Below are positions 8,623 to 17,363 of a stretch of 64,000 bases of DNA, one piece after another (positions within the stretch are counted from its first letter, which is position 1; every line of letters begins with the position of its first letter). Origin of the DNA: Clostridiales bacterium (GTDB lineage: Bacteria > Bacillota > Clostridia > Oscillospirales > Oscillospiraceae); assembly GCA_012521555.1 (NCBI GenBank), contig JAAYMC010000052.1, forward strand, positions 1 through 64,000. Direction: 5' to 3'. Both the position numbers and the translations under genes were made by a program. A model generated the notes under the pieces. That model searched no databases, was not told where the DNA came from, and saw nothing but the letters and a program-made list of their open reading frames with translations.

Positions 8623-9792
8623 TTATCTGAATTTTTGCAGGAACACATCGAGGCGCTCGAGCGCCGTCCTCAGGTTTTCAAGCGAGGAGGCGTAGCACAT
8701 CCGCACGAAGCCCTCCCCGTTCGGGCTGAACGCCGTGCCCGGGATGACGGCCACGCGCTGCTCCACAAGGAACTGCTCGCAGAACTCCTCGGAAGAAAGC
8801 CCCGTCTGCCTGATGCTGGGGAACATGTAGAAGGCGCCGCGCGGCTCAAAACACTCAAGCCCTAAAGAGCGCAGCCCTTCGAGCATGAAGCGGCGGCGGA
8901 AGTCATACTCGCGCCGCATGCGCTGCACGTCGCAGTCGCCGTTTGCCATGGCCTCGATGGCGGCGTACTGGCTCGTCGTCGGCGCGGACATAATCGCGTA
9001 CTGGTGGATTTTGAGCATCTGCTGGATGACCGGCTTCGGGCCGCACACATACCCCATGCGCCAACCCGTCATCGCGTGGCTCTTGGAAAAGCCGTTGACG
9101 ACGATCGTCCGCTCGGCCATCCCGGGAATGCTCGCGATGGACACGTGCTCCTGCCCGTATGTCAGCTCGGCGTAAATCTCGTCCGAGAGCACCATAATAT
9201 CGGTATCCCGCAGTACCTCGGCAATCGCCTCGAGGTCCTTTTGCTCCATGATGCCGCCCGTCGGGTTGTTCGGGTACGGGAGCACGAGGAGCTTCGTGCG
9301 CGGGGTGATGGCCGCGCGCAGCTCGTCGGCCGTGATGCGGAACTCGTTTTCCACCTTCGTCTCGACGTAGACGGGCGTGCCGCCCGTCAGCTCCGTGATC
9401 GGGCCGTAGCACACGAAGCACGGGACAGGGATAATCACCTCGTCGCCGGGGTTGACGAGGGCGCGGATGGCAAGGTCGAGCGCCTCGCTGCCGCCGACGG
9501 TGACGATGATCTCGCCCTGGGGGTTGTATGTAAGGTTGAAACGGCGCTTTAAGTACTTGGATATCTCTTCGCGAAGGCGGGTCAGGCCCGCGTTGCCGGT
9601 GTATTTCGTGTAGCCTTTTTCCAGCGAGTGAATGCCGGCGTCGCGGATGTGCCACGGCGTGACGAAATCGGGCTCGCCGACGCCGAGGGAGATGGCGTCT
9701 TCCATGCCCTCCAGAAGGTCAAAAAACTTCCGTATTCCGGACGGCTTGAGTTTCTGGACGTTCTTATTGAGCAGTTTGCTGTAGTCCGTCAT
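8623..9792 (-). CDS. PLP-dependent aminotransferase, class I/II
   Basis: 389 aa fold-type I aminotransferase. The Schiff-base lysine is Lys237 in NGFSKSHAMTGWRMGY. Other landmarks are PNNPTGG (174-180) and SDEIYAEL (203-210), the cofactor-contacting Asn and Asp/Tyr motifs. It resembles the PatA/AspC-like group; the amino-acid substrate cannot be read from sequence. The start overlaps the stop of the Lrp-family regulator by 4 bases, so the two are coupled and the regulator probably responds to its substrate or product. Confidence 0.92.
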   Translation of the reverse strand: MTDYSKLLNKNVQKLKPSGIRKFFDLLEGMEDAISLGVGEPDFVTPWHIRDAGIHSLEKGYTKYTGNAGLTRLREEISKYLKRRFNLTYNPQGEIIVTVGGSEALDLAIRALVNPGDEVIIPVPCFVCYGPITELTGGTPVYVETKVENEFRITADELRAAITPRTKLLVLPYPNNPTGGIMEQKDLEAIAEVLRDTDIMVLSDEIYAELTYGQEHVSIASIPGMAERTIVVNGFSKSHAMTGWRMGYVCGPKPVIQQMLKIHQYAIMSAPTTSQYAAIEAMANGDCDVQRMRREYDFRRRFMLEGLRSLGLECFEPRGAFYMFPSIRQTGLSSEEFCEQFLVEQRVAVIPGTAFSPNGEGFVRMCYASSLENLRTALERLDVFLQKFR

Positions 9793-10271
9793 ACGAACAA
9801 CATCCTCTCTTCCTGTTCCTCGTGCTTCTTAAAAATGCACTTTTTCTCTTTGTACTTTTTGAGGATAAAGTGCGTCGCCGTGGCGGTGACGCCGTCGATG
9901 GGCGCAAGGTGCGCGTAGACGAATTTGGCGATGTCGCGCATGGAGCGGCCCGTGATGTACACGGCGAGGTCAAAGTCGCCGGACATGAGGTAAACGCTGT
10001 CGACTTCCTCATATTGATAAATCCGCTCGGCAATGCGGTCGAACCCCTCGCCGTGCTGCGGAGCGATTTTCACTTCAATCAGAGCCGTAACGAAGTCCTC
10101 GCCTGCTCGTTCCCAGTCCACCTGTGCCATATATTTTAAAATGGTGCCGTCTACTTCGAATTTTGCAATGGCGGCTTCGACATCCTCGCGTGCCATGCCG
10201 AGCATGGCGGCAATCTGCGCCGGTGTGAGCTTTGCGTCGTTCTCGAGAAGCCTTAAAATGTCGTTGTTCAT
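9789..10271 (-). CDS. Lrp/AsnC-family transcriptional regulator
   Basis: 160 aa. An N-terminal winged helix-turn-helix (residues 1-55, including LTPAQIAAMLGM) is followed by a RAM effector-binding domain (about 62-145, with DSVYLMSGDFDLAVYITG). Lrp-family proteins sense amino acids and often regulate adjacent amino-acid genes. It is first in the four-gene operon and overlaps the aminotransferase by 4 bases, which suggests autoregulation of the operon. The C-terminal tail is Lys/Glu-rich (KKYKEKKCIFKKHEEQEE) and extends past the usual RAM end. Confidence 0.92.
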   Translation of the reverse strand: MNNDILRLLENDAKLTPAQIAAMLGMAREDVEAAIAKFEVDGTILKYMAQVDWERAGEDFVTALIEVKIAPQHGEGFDRIAERIYQYEEVDSVYLMSGDFDLAVYITGRSMRDIAKFVYAHLAPIDGVTATATHFILKKYKEKKCIFKKHEEQEERMLFV

Positions 10272-10345
10272 AGCAAACCTCCGTCAGTGTGGACTATTAC
10301 GCCGCCCTCAGGCGGCACCGCAAGGCAAATTGCGTGTATTTTTTT

Positions 10346-10373
10346 ATTATACATCAGAATTTAACATTATCAA
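10346..10373 (-). promoter_or_regulatory. Sigma-A promoter of the lrp-aminotransferase-apgM-ispE operon
   Basis: On the minus strand TTGATA (-35, 10368-10373), 16-bp spacer, TATAAT (-10, 10346-10351). The leader of about 70 bases contains a small hairpin with CCGCC and GGCGG arms. Confidence 0.8.
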
Positions 10374-10516
10374 CCGGCTTATGCCCGCATTTTGAATTTT
10401 TTCTCTTACGAAACCGCACCCGCCGCGAATTTCCATCTTTCGCCAGCGCGGTGAACGTGTATAGTTGGCAAGTCTTCAGGCAATATTAAAAGCGCAGCAC
10501 AAAAGGAGGAATAGGC

Positions 10517-10732
10517 ATGATTATGGATCGTATTGCGCTCGTCCTTGCTATTATTGGCGGCATCAACTGGGGCCTTATCGGCCTGTTCAAGTTCGACTTC
10601 ATTGCGTATCTTTTCGGCGGCACGTACGCAGGCATCAGCAGGGTCATATATACTCTCGTCGGTTTGGCATCGCTTTGGCTCATCTCGCTGCTGTTCAGAG
10701 ACCGTCGAATCGAACACGAGGATCGCGCATAA
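10517..10732 (+). CDS. DUF378 family small membrane protein
   Basis: 71 aa. Two hydrophobic segments (about 6-28 and 42-62) are joined by a glycine-containing loop, with the family signature INWGLIGLF in the first helix. This is the DUF378 (YuzA-like) family of unknown function. The start is placed at ATG 10517 because AGGAGG at 10504-10509 is ideally spaced; a second ATG two codons later is possible. A charged C-terminus (RDRRIEHEDRA) probably faces the cytoplasm. It is monocistronic, with a strong terminator behind it. Confidence 0.88.
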   Translation: MIMDRIALVLAIIGGINWGLIGLFKFDFIAYLFGGTYAGISRVIYTLVGLASLWLISLLFRDRRIEHEDRA

Positions 10733-10769
10733 TCATCCCGGGGGCTGTAAGGCGCTCCCGGTTACATAC

Positions 10770-10815
10770 CTGCGGCGCTTATGAGGGCTCAAGCGCCGCA
10801 GGATTTTTTCTTTTC
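10770..10815 (+). terminator. Terminator after the DUF378 gene
   Basis: An 11-bp stem (CTGCGGCGCTT paired with AAGCGCCGCAG, 10-base loop) followed by GATTTTTTCTTTT. Confidence 0.9.
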
Positions 10816-10839
10816 AGAGCGCGCCTTGTGCGGTATACT
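10811..10839 (+). promoter_or_regulatory. Promoter candidate for the acyltransferase gene
   Basis: TTTTCA, 17-bp spacer, TATACT, about 50 bases upstream of ATG 10888. It overlaps the T-tract of the preceding terminator. Confidence 0.5.
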
Positions 10840-10887
10840 GGCTGTATAGAAACGGAAAATAATTACATACAAGGCGGTGCGACGGGT

Positions 10888-11964
10888 ATGAGTGCTGTCA
10901 CCATAAAGCAAAGCGCGCGGCTTCGCGCCGTGTCGTACTTAAACGTCCTGCTGTGCCTGCTTGTCGTTTTCATCCACGTCTCCTCCCACCCCGTCTCCAC
11001 GCTCGACAAAAAGAGCCTTGCCTTCGCCCTCGTCTATATTCCGTGGCGCTTTTCCTCGTTTGCCGTCCCGGGCTTTATCTTCCTCGGCGGCCTGCGCACA
11101 TTTCTAAAGCCCCCGGATCAAAACGGCTGGCGCGCATTTTACTTGGGGCGCGCGCGCCGCGTCTTTTTACCCTACCTCGTCTGGAGTGTTGTCTACTATA
11201 CATACTTTGTCCTACGAGGCTTTGACACGCTCTCCCTCTCCCGCTTTGCATACGGACTTGCCACCGCCACAATCTTCGGCCCTTTTTACTTCATCATCGT
11301 CATTTTGCAGTTTTATCTCCTTACTCCTCTCTGGAAACGGGTGACGGAGCGCGTCTCCCCGAAAATCGCCGTCCCCGTAGCGGTTGTCGCGACGCCTCTG
11401 TTTTATCTAAACTTCCCGTATCTCCTGCGGGCAATAAATCCCTCGTGGGATTTTATGTACACCGATCGCCTTTTTCTCACCTACCTTGCCTACTTTGTCA
11501 TAGGGTGCTACGCCGGCAGCCGGTACGAGGCGTTTGTGCAATGCATCCGGCGGCGCCTTGGCGCGCTCGCCGCGGCGTTTTTGCTGCTTTGCGCGCTGGA
11601 TATCGGGCTCGGGTGGGCCGTCTATACGGGGCGTCTTGCGTTTCCCCTGCTTGAGTATGTTCATTACCTGTACTGTCTTTCCGCCGTCGCCTTCTTAATG
11701 GCCGCGTTTTCGGCGCATGAAGGGAAACTTCCCTGTCCGCGGCTCCTGCGCGCCGTGGATGAGGTGAGCTTCAGTATCTATCTCCTGCACGGGCTTATCA
11801 TCTATCTGTGCAACGAGTGGATGGCCTATCTCGGCATCCGCCGCATCGGCGCCCAGTACGCCCTGCGCACCGTCTTTGTCTATACCGCAACGATTGCCCT
11901 GTGCGTCGGCTCCCGGGCGCTATCGAGGCGCCTTATAGGCAGAAAACGCAGCGCGGCGCCTTAA
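10888..11964 (+). CDS. Membrane acyltransferase, acyltransferase-3 (OafA/WecH-like) family
   Basis: 358 aa multi-pass membrane protein with about ten hydrophobic helices. It shows the acyltransferase-3 pattern: an N-terminal segment with LVVFIHVSSH (the conserved His), an Arg-rich loop (GRARRVFLPYLVWS) and a late SFSIYLLHGLIIY segment. Such enzymes O-acylate cell-surface glycans or other exported substrates; the acceptor is unknown. The reading frame is open far upstream, to 10465, but that part covers the DUF378 gene and its terminator. ATG 10888 is therefore used, with AAGGCGG upstream. Confidence 0.88.
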   Translation: MSAVTIKQSARLRAVSYLNVLLCLLVVFIHVSSHPVSTLDKKSLAFALVYIPWRFSSFAVPGFIFLGGLRTFLKPPDQNGWRAFYLGRARRVFLPYLVWSVVYYTYFVLRGFDTLSLSRFAYGLATATIFGPFYFIIVILQFYLLTPLWKRVTERVSPKIAVPVAVVATPLFYLNFPYLLRAINPSWDFMYTDRLFLTYLAYFVIGCYAGSRYEAFVQCIRRRLGALAAAFLLLCALDIGLGWAVYTGRLAFPLLEYVHYLYCLSAVAFLMAAFSAHEGKLPCPRLLRAVDEVSFSIYLLHGLIIYLCNEWMAYLGIRRIGAQYALRTVFVYTATIALCVGSRALSRRLIGRKRSAAP

Positions 11965-12019
11965 GGGTAGCTAAAGGGAAAACACGGCGCTTGCCATATT
12001 GAGCGGCACTGCGGCGCGC

Positions 12020-12054
12020 CACGACTGTTCGGTGCACCATGACTGTTCGGTGCA
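12020..12054 (+). repeat. Tandem direct repeat, 18-bp period
   Basis: GACTGTTCGGTGCA occurs at 12023-12036 and 12041-12054, two perfect 14-base copies in an 18-base period, between the acyltransferase stop and the shared terminator. No function is evident. Confidence 0.8.
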
Positions 12055-12103
12055 AATTTTTCGCCGTTGTCCGTGTTTTTCAATACTTCGCAGCGCGAGC
12101 AGG

Positions 12104-12137
12104 AAAAAACGCGCCGGAAAATCCGGCGCGTTTTTTT
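12104..12137. terminator. Bidirectional terminator between acyltransferase and MFS genes
   Basis: A stem of CGCGCCGG with CCGGCGCG and a 5-base loop, flanked by A6 and T7. It serves the convergent genes on both sides. Confidence 0.92.
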
Positions 12138-12189
12138 GTGTTTATGCTGTTTTCTCAGGCGGCCATCTCACAGCCGCGCCGCAAAAGCC

Positions 12190-13431
12190 TTACTCCTCTT
12201 CTCTCCCCGCCTGCTCCAGCTCCTGCCGCCTTCTCTGGTAAACCGGATAGACGATGATAAACGCCGCAAGCCCTAAAACGATGGGGACGACGCCGAATTT
12301 AAACATGGTTGAATAGTCCGAGAGCTTGAGCACAATACTTCCATACAGCGGGCCGGTGAAAAGGGCCAGGTCGATGCCCGTGTACAGCGTGTTGCTGGCG
12401 ACGCTGCGCTTGATCGGCGGGACGGACTGCATGCACATCGCCTGAAGGGCCGGCGTCGTCGCGGCGGTGCCGAGGGCCGAGAGCACGGAGGCGAAGAGAA
12501 TCGGCGGCAGGGTTTTTGAATAGCCGACGACGAGGTACGACGCGATGAGAAGGAACATCCCCGGTATGACGACTTTCTTGTAGCCGTAATGGTCCATGAG
12601 GTAGCCGGCCAGGGGACGCGATACGACGAGCACAATCGCCGTGACCAGGAAAAAGAGGTTCATGTTGTCGATTCCGCTCACGCGGCCGAAGTCGAGGAGG
12701 TAGGACACATACAATGCCGACGCCACGCTCATAAAGAAGTTGACGAACGTCGTCGGAAGCGCGTGTACCGTGATGATGTTCTTATACCACGCGCCCACGT
12801 TCTTTAACGCTTCCTTCGGTTTTACGTCCGGGCGGAGCATGACGCAGGGGATGACCGCGATGGCCAGCGCCACGGCCGCGAACAGGAAAACGAGCGTAAA
12901 GCCGCTGTCCGCGCCAAGCAGCCTCTCCCCGAACCGCTCGAGCGAGTCGCCGATCGTGGGACCCACAGCCTGCCCGATGGCGCTGCTGATGCCGAAGACG
13001 CCGATGCCCGTTGCCATCTTCTCCGGCGGCAGCGCGTCGCTGGCGACGGTCATGTTCAGCGCGCCGACGAAGCTGTACTGCACGCCGTGGAGGAAACGGA
13101 AGAATATAAAGGCCGGGATGCTGCGAAACAGCGCGTACCCGATGTTGACGACGGACCCCAGAATCGAAATAAAAATCATCAGAAGGCGCTTGTCGACTCG
13201 TGTCATCAGCGGGCCTGATATCGGGCGGATTGCAAGAGCCACGCCGAAAAACATGCCGGTGAGGAACCCCATGAGGACGGGCTCCGCGCCGAGGTGCTTG
13301 GTGTAGGTGGCCACGAGCGTGTTCACCGCGAAGTGGGAGACGCTGAGGAAAAATTGCGCGAGCATGGCGCAGGTGAAGTTGCGCGTCCAGATCGTGCTGC
13401 GGGGCGTGAGCCTTTCGTGGGATGATGCCAT
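12190..13431 (-). CDS. MFS transporter
   Basis: 413 aa with about twelve transmembrane helices in two halves separated by a basic cytoplasmic loop (around residues 195-215, MLRPDVKPKEALKN). The loop between helices 2 and 3 has the MFS motif-A-like pattern (GPLMTRVDKRLLM). It looks like a general efflux-type major facilitator; no substrate can be assigned. ATG 13431 has GGAGGAAG upstream. It is monocistronic and shares a terminator with the convergent acyltransferase gene. Confidence 0.9.
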   Translation of the reverse strand: MASSHERLTPRSTIWTRNFTCAMLAQFFLSVSHFAVNTLVATYTKHLGAEPVLMGFLTGMFFGVALAIRPISGPLMTRVDKRLLMIFISILGSVVNIGYALFRSIPAFIFFRFLHGVQYSFVGALNMTVASDALPPEKMATGIGVFGISSAIGQAVGPTIGDSLERFGERLLGADSGFTLVFLFAAVALAIAVIPCVMLRPDVKPKEALKNVGAWYKNIITVHALPTTFVNFFMSVASALYVSYLLDFGRVSGIDNMNLFFLVTAIVLVVSRPLAGYLMDHYGYKKVVIPGMFLLIASYLVVGYSKTLPPILFASVLSALGTAATTPALQAMCMQSVPPIKRSVASNTLYTGIDLALFTGPLYGSIVLKLSDYSTMFKFGVVPIVLGLAAFIIVYPVYQRRRQELEQAGREEE

Positions 13432-13760
13432 AAACTTCCTCCGTTATGAATCCCTTAGAGATGCATTCATTTAAGGCAATTTTAACAAATTTTTCGCCGC
13501 TCGTCACGGGGGAAATGTGAATATGGTGTTTTGCACAGCTTTGCCTCGCTATATATAGTGTTTTTGCCAAACCGCTCGTGGCGCAACAAGGAGCCTGCTT
13601 TCTTGCATTTGAAGGTTTAAGGCGTCGATTTTGCAAATTCACCAAATTCTGTCCGGTATGTTCTCCGCAGTATTAGAGGATTTATGCGTTGCTTTATAGG
13701 ATTTTTCGGGGTAAAATACAGTATCATGTTGAATAACTTGCGAAAAAGGGGTTGGAATTC
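13432..13760. other. Divergent intergenic region between MFS gene and xpt
   Basis: No gene is seen. On the minus strand a possible MFS promoter (GTGACG, 17 bases, TAAAAT near 13485) is weak. The plus side holds the xpt promoter at 13689-13717. I looked for a purine riboswitch, often found upstream of xpt, and did not see its conserved core. Confidence 0.5.
13689..13717 (+). promoter_or_regulatory. Sigma-A promoter of xpt
   Basis: TTGCTT (-35), 17-bp spacer, TAAAAT (-10), 43 bases upstream of the TTG start. Confidence 0.7.
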
Positions 13761-14333
13761 TTGAAACTCCTTGAAGAGCGCATCCTTAAGGAGGGCAAGG
13801 TTAAGGAAGGCGGCATCCTTAAGGTGGACTCTTTTCTGAACCATCAAATGGATATCGGACTGTTTGAGGAGATGGCGGAAGAGCTGTACCGCCTGTACGG
13901 CTCGGAGAACGTCACCAAAATCCTCACACTGGAAGCCTCGGGCATTGGTATCGCGTGCATTGTCGGCCAGCGGTTCAAATGCCCTGTCATTTTTGCAAAA
14001 AAATCGAAGACGAAAAACATCGACGGCGCGGTCTACACGGCCGAGGTAGAGTCCTTCACGCACGGGAAAACGTACGAAATCATCGTCTCGAAGGACTTCC
14101 TGCACCCAACGGACCGCGTTCTTATTATTGATGATTTTCTCGCCAACGGCTCGGCTCTTTCCGGCCTTGTCAAAATCGTCGAAGACGCCGGGGCGACGCT
14201 CGTCGGCGCCGGCATCGCCATTGAAAAGGCGTTCCAGCCGGGCGGGGACATGCTCCGCAAAAAGGGCGTGCGCATCGAGTCCCTGGCAAGAATCAAGTCC
14301 TTACGGGAAGACGGCGGAATCGAATTCTGCTGA
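13761..14333 (+). CDS. xpt: Xanthine phosphoribosyltransferase
   Basis: 190 aa type I phosphoribosyltransferase that makes XMP from xanthine and PRPP. Family signatures are LKVDSFLNHQMD near the N-terminus, the PRPP-binding loop VLIIDDFLANG and EKAFQPGGD. TTG 13761 is chosen over TTG 13752 because AAGGGG at 13746-13751 is well spaced only for 13761, and the resulting start matches known Xpt proteins. It lies 57 bases upstream of a BMP-type substrate-binding lipoprotein, consistent with purine uptake and salvage. Confidence 0.93.
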   Translation: MKLLEERILKEGKVKEGGILKVDSFLNHQMDIGLFEEMAEELYRLYGSENVTKILTLEASGIGIACIVGQRFKCPVIFAKKSKTKNIDGAVYTAEVESFTHGKTYEIIVSKDFLHPTDRVLIIDDFLANGSALSGLVKIVEDAGATLVGAGIAIEKAFQPGGDMLRKKGVRIESLARIKSLREDGGIEFC

Positions 14334-14390
14334 ATTTCCGGAAAATATAATCTTAAGTCGCGAAAACAAGATTGTAGGAGGATTAAAAGA

Positions 14391-15584
14391 ATGAAAAAAG
14401 TACTCGCACTTATTCTGAGCCTTGCGCTGCTCATCGCCGTGGCTGCCTGCGGCGGCGGGAAAGAGACAAGCTCCCCCGCGCCTTCGGCCGGCACCTCTTC
14501 TCCGTCCGAGCCCTCCAAAGGCATAGCCAAGGAAGACCTGAAAATCGGTTTTATCCACATCTCCGACCCGTCCGACAAGGGCTACACCTTTAACCACGAC
14601 CTGGGAACCTGGAAAATGGTTGAAGCGCTCGGCTTAAGCGAGGATCAGATTATCAATAAATACAACGTCGGCGAGGACGAAGGCTGCGCCGCCGCCATCG
14701 ACGAGCTGATCGAAGCCGGCTGCCAGATTATCTTCGCCACGAGCTTCGGCCACGGCAGCTACATGCAGGAAGCCGCCGCCGCCCATCCCGAAATCGAGTT
14801 CTGCCACGCGACCGGCTCCGGCGCCGCTTCTTCGGGCCTGCCGAACTTCCACAACTACTTTACCGCCATTTATGAAGCGCGCTTCCTCGGCGGCATCGCG
14901 GCGGGCCTGAAGCTTAAGGAGCTGGGCGAGACGAAGCTCGGCTACGTCGCCGCGTATCCTTACGCCGAAGTCATCTCGGGCTATACCGCGTTCTATCTCG
15001 GCGCGAAATCCGTTCTCCCCGAAGTGACGATGGACGTCATCTACACCAACAGCTGGCACGACCCCGTCCTTGAGGCGCAGGCCGCGCAGACGCTCATCGA
15101 CGGCGGCTGCAAGGTCATCAGCCAGCACTCCGACTCCACCGCCCCGGCCACGACGGCCCAGAGCAACGGCGTGTTCCAGGTCGGCTACAACGCCGATATG
15201 ATTGACGCGGCGCCCAACGCCTCCATCATCTCCGCGCGCAGCGACTGGAGCGTCTACCTCATCTACGCCGTCACCCAGCTCATGAACGGCGAGCCCATCG
15301 CCACCGACTGGTGCGCCGGCCTTTCCGAAGGCGCCGTCTACATGAGCCCGCTCAACGAGGCCATCGCCGCCCCCGGCACGAAGGAAGCCATTGAGAAGGC
15401 CAAGCAGGACATCATCGACGGCAAGCTCCACGTCTTTGCCGGACCGCTCACGGGCTCGGGCGTCAACTTCAGCGGCGAGACCGAGACCATCACCATCCCC
15501 GAAGGCGAATGGTTCGAGGAGTCCAAGAAGCAGTCCGCCCCGTACTGGTTCTATATCATCGACGGCATCAACGTTCTCGGTTAA
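14391..15584 (+). CDS. BMP-family ABC transporter substrate-binding lipoprotein
   Basis: 397 aa. A signal peptide ends at lipobox AVAAC (Cys20), followed by a Ser/Pro-rich linker. The mature domain starts at LKIGFIHISDPSDKGYTFNHD, the basic-membrane-protein (BMP/PnrA) opening that contacts nucleoside or other ligands. Further landmarks are IFATSFGHG and YVAAYPYAEV. Members bind purine nucleosides, and some bind other small molecules. An RBS (TAGGAGG) precedes it. A terminator separates it from the ATPase and permease genes, which would allow more binding protein than transporter. Context with xpt favours a purine nucleoside ligand. Confidence 0.9.
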   Translation: MKKVLALILSLALLIAVAACGGGKETSSPAPSAGTSSPSEPSKGIAKEDLKIGFIHISDPSDKGYTFNHDLGTWKMVEALGLSEDQIINKYNVGEDEGCAAAIDELIEAGCQIIFATSFGHGSYMQEAAAAHPEIEFCHATGSGAASSGLPNFHNYFTAIYEARFLGGIAAGLKLKELGETKLGYVAAYPYAEVISGYTAFYLGAKSVLPEVTMDVIYTNSWHDPVLEAQAAQTLIDGGCKVISQHSDSTAPATTAQSNGVFQVGYNADMIDAAPNASIISARSDWSVYLIYAVTQLMNGEPIATDWCAGLSEGAVYMSPLNEAIAAPGTKEAIEKAKQDIIDGKLHVFAGPLTGSGVNFSGETETITIPEGEWFEESKKQSAPYWFYIIDGINVLG

Positions 15585-15601
15585 CACTCCCTGTATAATA
15601 C

Positions 15602-15656
15602 GCCCGCCCGCACGTGCAAATTTGCCTGTGCGGGCGGCGCGTTTCTTTTGTTTTTT
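15602..15656 (+). terminator. Terminator after the substrate-binding protein gene
   Basis: A GC-rich stem (CGCCCGCAC with GTGCGGGCG, long loop) followed by TTTCTTTTGTTTTTT, 18 bases after the stop. It probably gives partial readthrough into the transporter genes. Confidence 0.75.
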
Positions 15657-15824
15657 CTCAAAGTGCCAAAATCGGCTAAAATCGTGCCGTTTCGATCTGT
15701 TCCGCATTGCCTTTGGAGGCATTTTATGATAGCATATCTCGTTGTTTATACGGCTGTTTTTGGTGGCACGCTATAAACAATGGAAAGCGCTATCCGGCGG
15801 ATTTAGTTTGGAAAGGGTGGCCTC
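15657..15824 (+). other. Intergenic region upstream of the ABC ATPase gene
   Basis: No gene is seen. A TATAAA at 15772-15777 could be a -10 but lacks a -35 at the right spacing. A ribosome site (GGAAAGGGTGG) precedes ATG 15825. Confidence 0.4.
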
Positions 15825-17363
15825 ATGAATCCTGAGATTGCCATTGAGATGAGGGATATCACAAAAACGTTCGGCAACGTCGTGGCCAACAACAAGGTCT
15901 GCCTCGACGTGTACCGCGGGGAGATCCTCGCGCTTCTCGGCGAAAACGGCAGCGGCAAGACGACGCTCATGAATATGCTCTCCGGCATTTACTACCCGGA
16001 CAGCGGCCAGATATTCATCGACGGCAAGGAAGTGACCATCCGCTCCCCGAAGGACGCCATCGAGCTGGGCATCGGCATGGTCCACCAGCACTTTAAGCTC
16101 GTGGACAACCTCACCGCCGCCGAGAACATCATCCTGGGGCTCAAGGGCAAGGGGCGCCTGAACCGGAAAAAGGTCGCGGAAGAGGTTCTCGAAATCAGCC
16201 GGAAGTACGGCTTTGATATTAACCCCAACAAGAAAATCTACGATATGTCCGTCTCCGAAAAGCAGACGGTGGAAATCATCAAGGTCCTCTACCGCGGCGC
16301 GAATATCCTCATCCTCGACGAACCGACGGCCGTCCTGACCGTGCAGGAGACCGAAAAGCTTTTCGACATCCTCCGCGCCATGAAAAAGGACGGCAAGGCG
16401 ATTATCATCATCACGCACAAGCTCAACGAAGTCCTCGCCCTGTCCGACCGCGTCACCGTCTTGCGCAAGGGCGAGACCGTCGGGACGGTCCTCACGCGCG
16501 ACGCGACGGTGATGTCCCTGACGGAGATGATGGTCGGCCGCGCCGTGTCGCTCAACATCGAGCGGCCGGAGCCGGTCAACCCCCAGCCGCGCCTGATTGT
16601 CAACAAAATAAGCTGCGTGAACAAAGACGGCGTCAAAGTGCTCGACAACGTGAGCTTCATCGCCTACAGCGGCGAAATCCTCGGCATCGCCGGCATCTCC
16701 GGCAGCGGCCAGAAGGAGCTTCTCGAAAGCATCGCGGGCCTCGTGCCCTTAAGCCCCGGCAGCAGCATCACCTACTACCCCGAAGGGCCGGACAAGCCCG
16801 TGGAGCTCGTCGGCAAGCGGCCGCTTGAGATCCGCAAGCTCGGCGTCGCGCTCTCGTTCGTGCCGGAAGACCGGCTCGGCATGGGCCTTGTGGGCAGCAT
16901 GGACCTTGCCGACAACATGATGCTGCGCAGCTATGCGGAAGACCGCTTCTTTACAAACCGCAAGGGGCCGCGGCATCTCGCGGAGGAAGTCGTCCGCCAG
17001 CTTCACGTCGTGACCCCGAGCGTCTCCACGCCCGTCAGCCGCCTGTCGGGCGGAAACGTGCAGAAGGTGCTCGTCGGCCGCGAGATCTCGCTCGCGCCGA
17101 AAGTGCTCATGACGGCTTACGCCGTCCGCGGGCTGGACATCAACACGTCCTACACCATCTACGGCCTGCTCAACGAACAGAAGAAAAACGGCGTCGCCGT
17201 CATCTACGTCGGCGAGGACCTCGACGTCCTCCTCCAGCTGTGCGACCGCATCCTCGTCCTCTGCTCGGGGCGGGTAAACGGCATTCTGGACGCGCGGACG
17301 GCGACGCGCGAGGAAATCGGGCTGAGAATGACCGGCGCAAAGGGGGGCGAACACCATGAGTAA
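15825..17363 (+). CDS. BMP-type ABC transporter ATP-binding protein (two NBDs)
   Basis: 512 aa with two fused nucleotide-binding domains, as in RbsA/NupO-type importers. NBD1 has a normal Walker A (GENGSGKT, 39-46) and Walker B (ILILDEP, 161-167). Its signature reads MSVSEKQ at 141-147, where the family usually has LSVGE, so the conserved Gly is Ser. NBD2 has the degenerate GxSGSGQ loop normal for this family and a good LSGGNVQK signature. Its Walker B segment ends AYAVRGLD instead of the usual QPTRGLD. The protein would energise the two permeases downstream. It overlaps the first permease by 8 bases. Confidence 0.92.
   Translation: MNPEIAIEMRDITKTFGNVVANNKVCLDVYRGEILALLGENGSGKTTLMNMLSGIYYPDSGQIFIDGKEVTIRSPKDAIELGIGMVHQHFKLVDNLTAAENIILGLKGKGRLNRKKVAEEVLEISRKYGFDINPNKKIYDMSVSEKQTVEIIKVLYRGANILILDEPTAVLTVQETEKLFDILRAMKKDGKAIIIITHKLNEVLALSDRVTVLRKGETVGTVLTRDATVMSLTEMMVGRAVSLNIERPEPVNPQPRLIVNKISCVNKDGVKVLDNVSFIAYSGEILGIAGISGSGQKELLESIAGLVPLSPGSSITYYPEGPDKPVELVGKRPLEIRKLGVALSFVPEDRLGMGLVGSMDLADNMMLRSYAEDRFFTNRKGPRHLAEEVVRQLHVVTPSVSTPVSRLSGGNVQKVLVGREISLAPKVLMTAYAVRGLDINTSYTIYGLLNEQKKNGVAVIYVGEDLDVLLQLCDRILVLCSGRVNGILDARTATREEIGLRMTGAKGGEHHE

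Noticed and set aside
10465-10887. N-terminal extension of the acyltransferase frame
   Set aside because: It would read through the DUF378 gene and its terminator; the RBS and promoter support ATG 10888.
13432-13760. Purine riboswitch upstream of xpt
   Set aside because: Looked for because many xpt genes have one, but the conserved loop and junction sequences are not present.
14634-15722. Minus-strand frame opposite the BMP binding-protein gene
   Set aside because: Antisense shadow of a clear lipoprotein gene.
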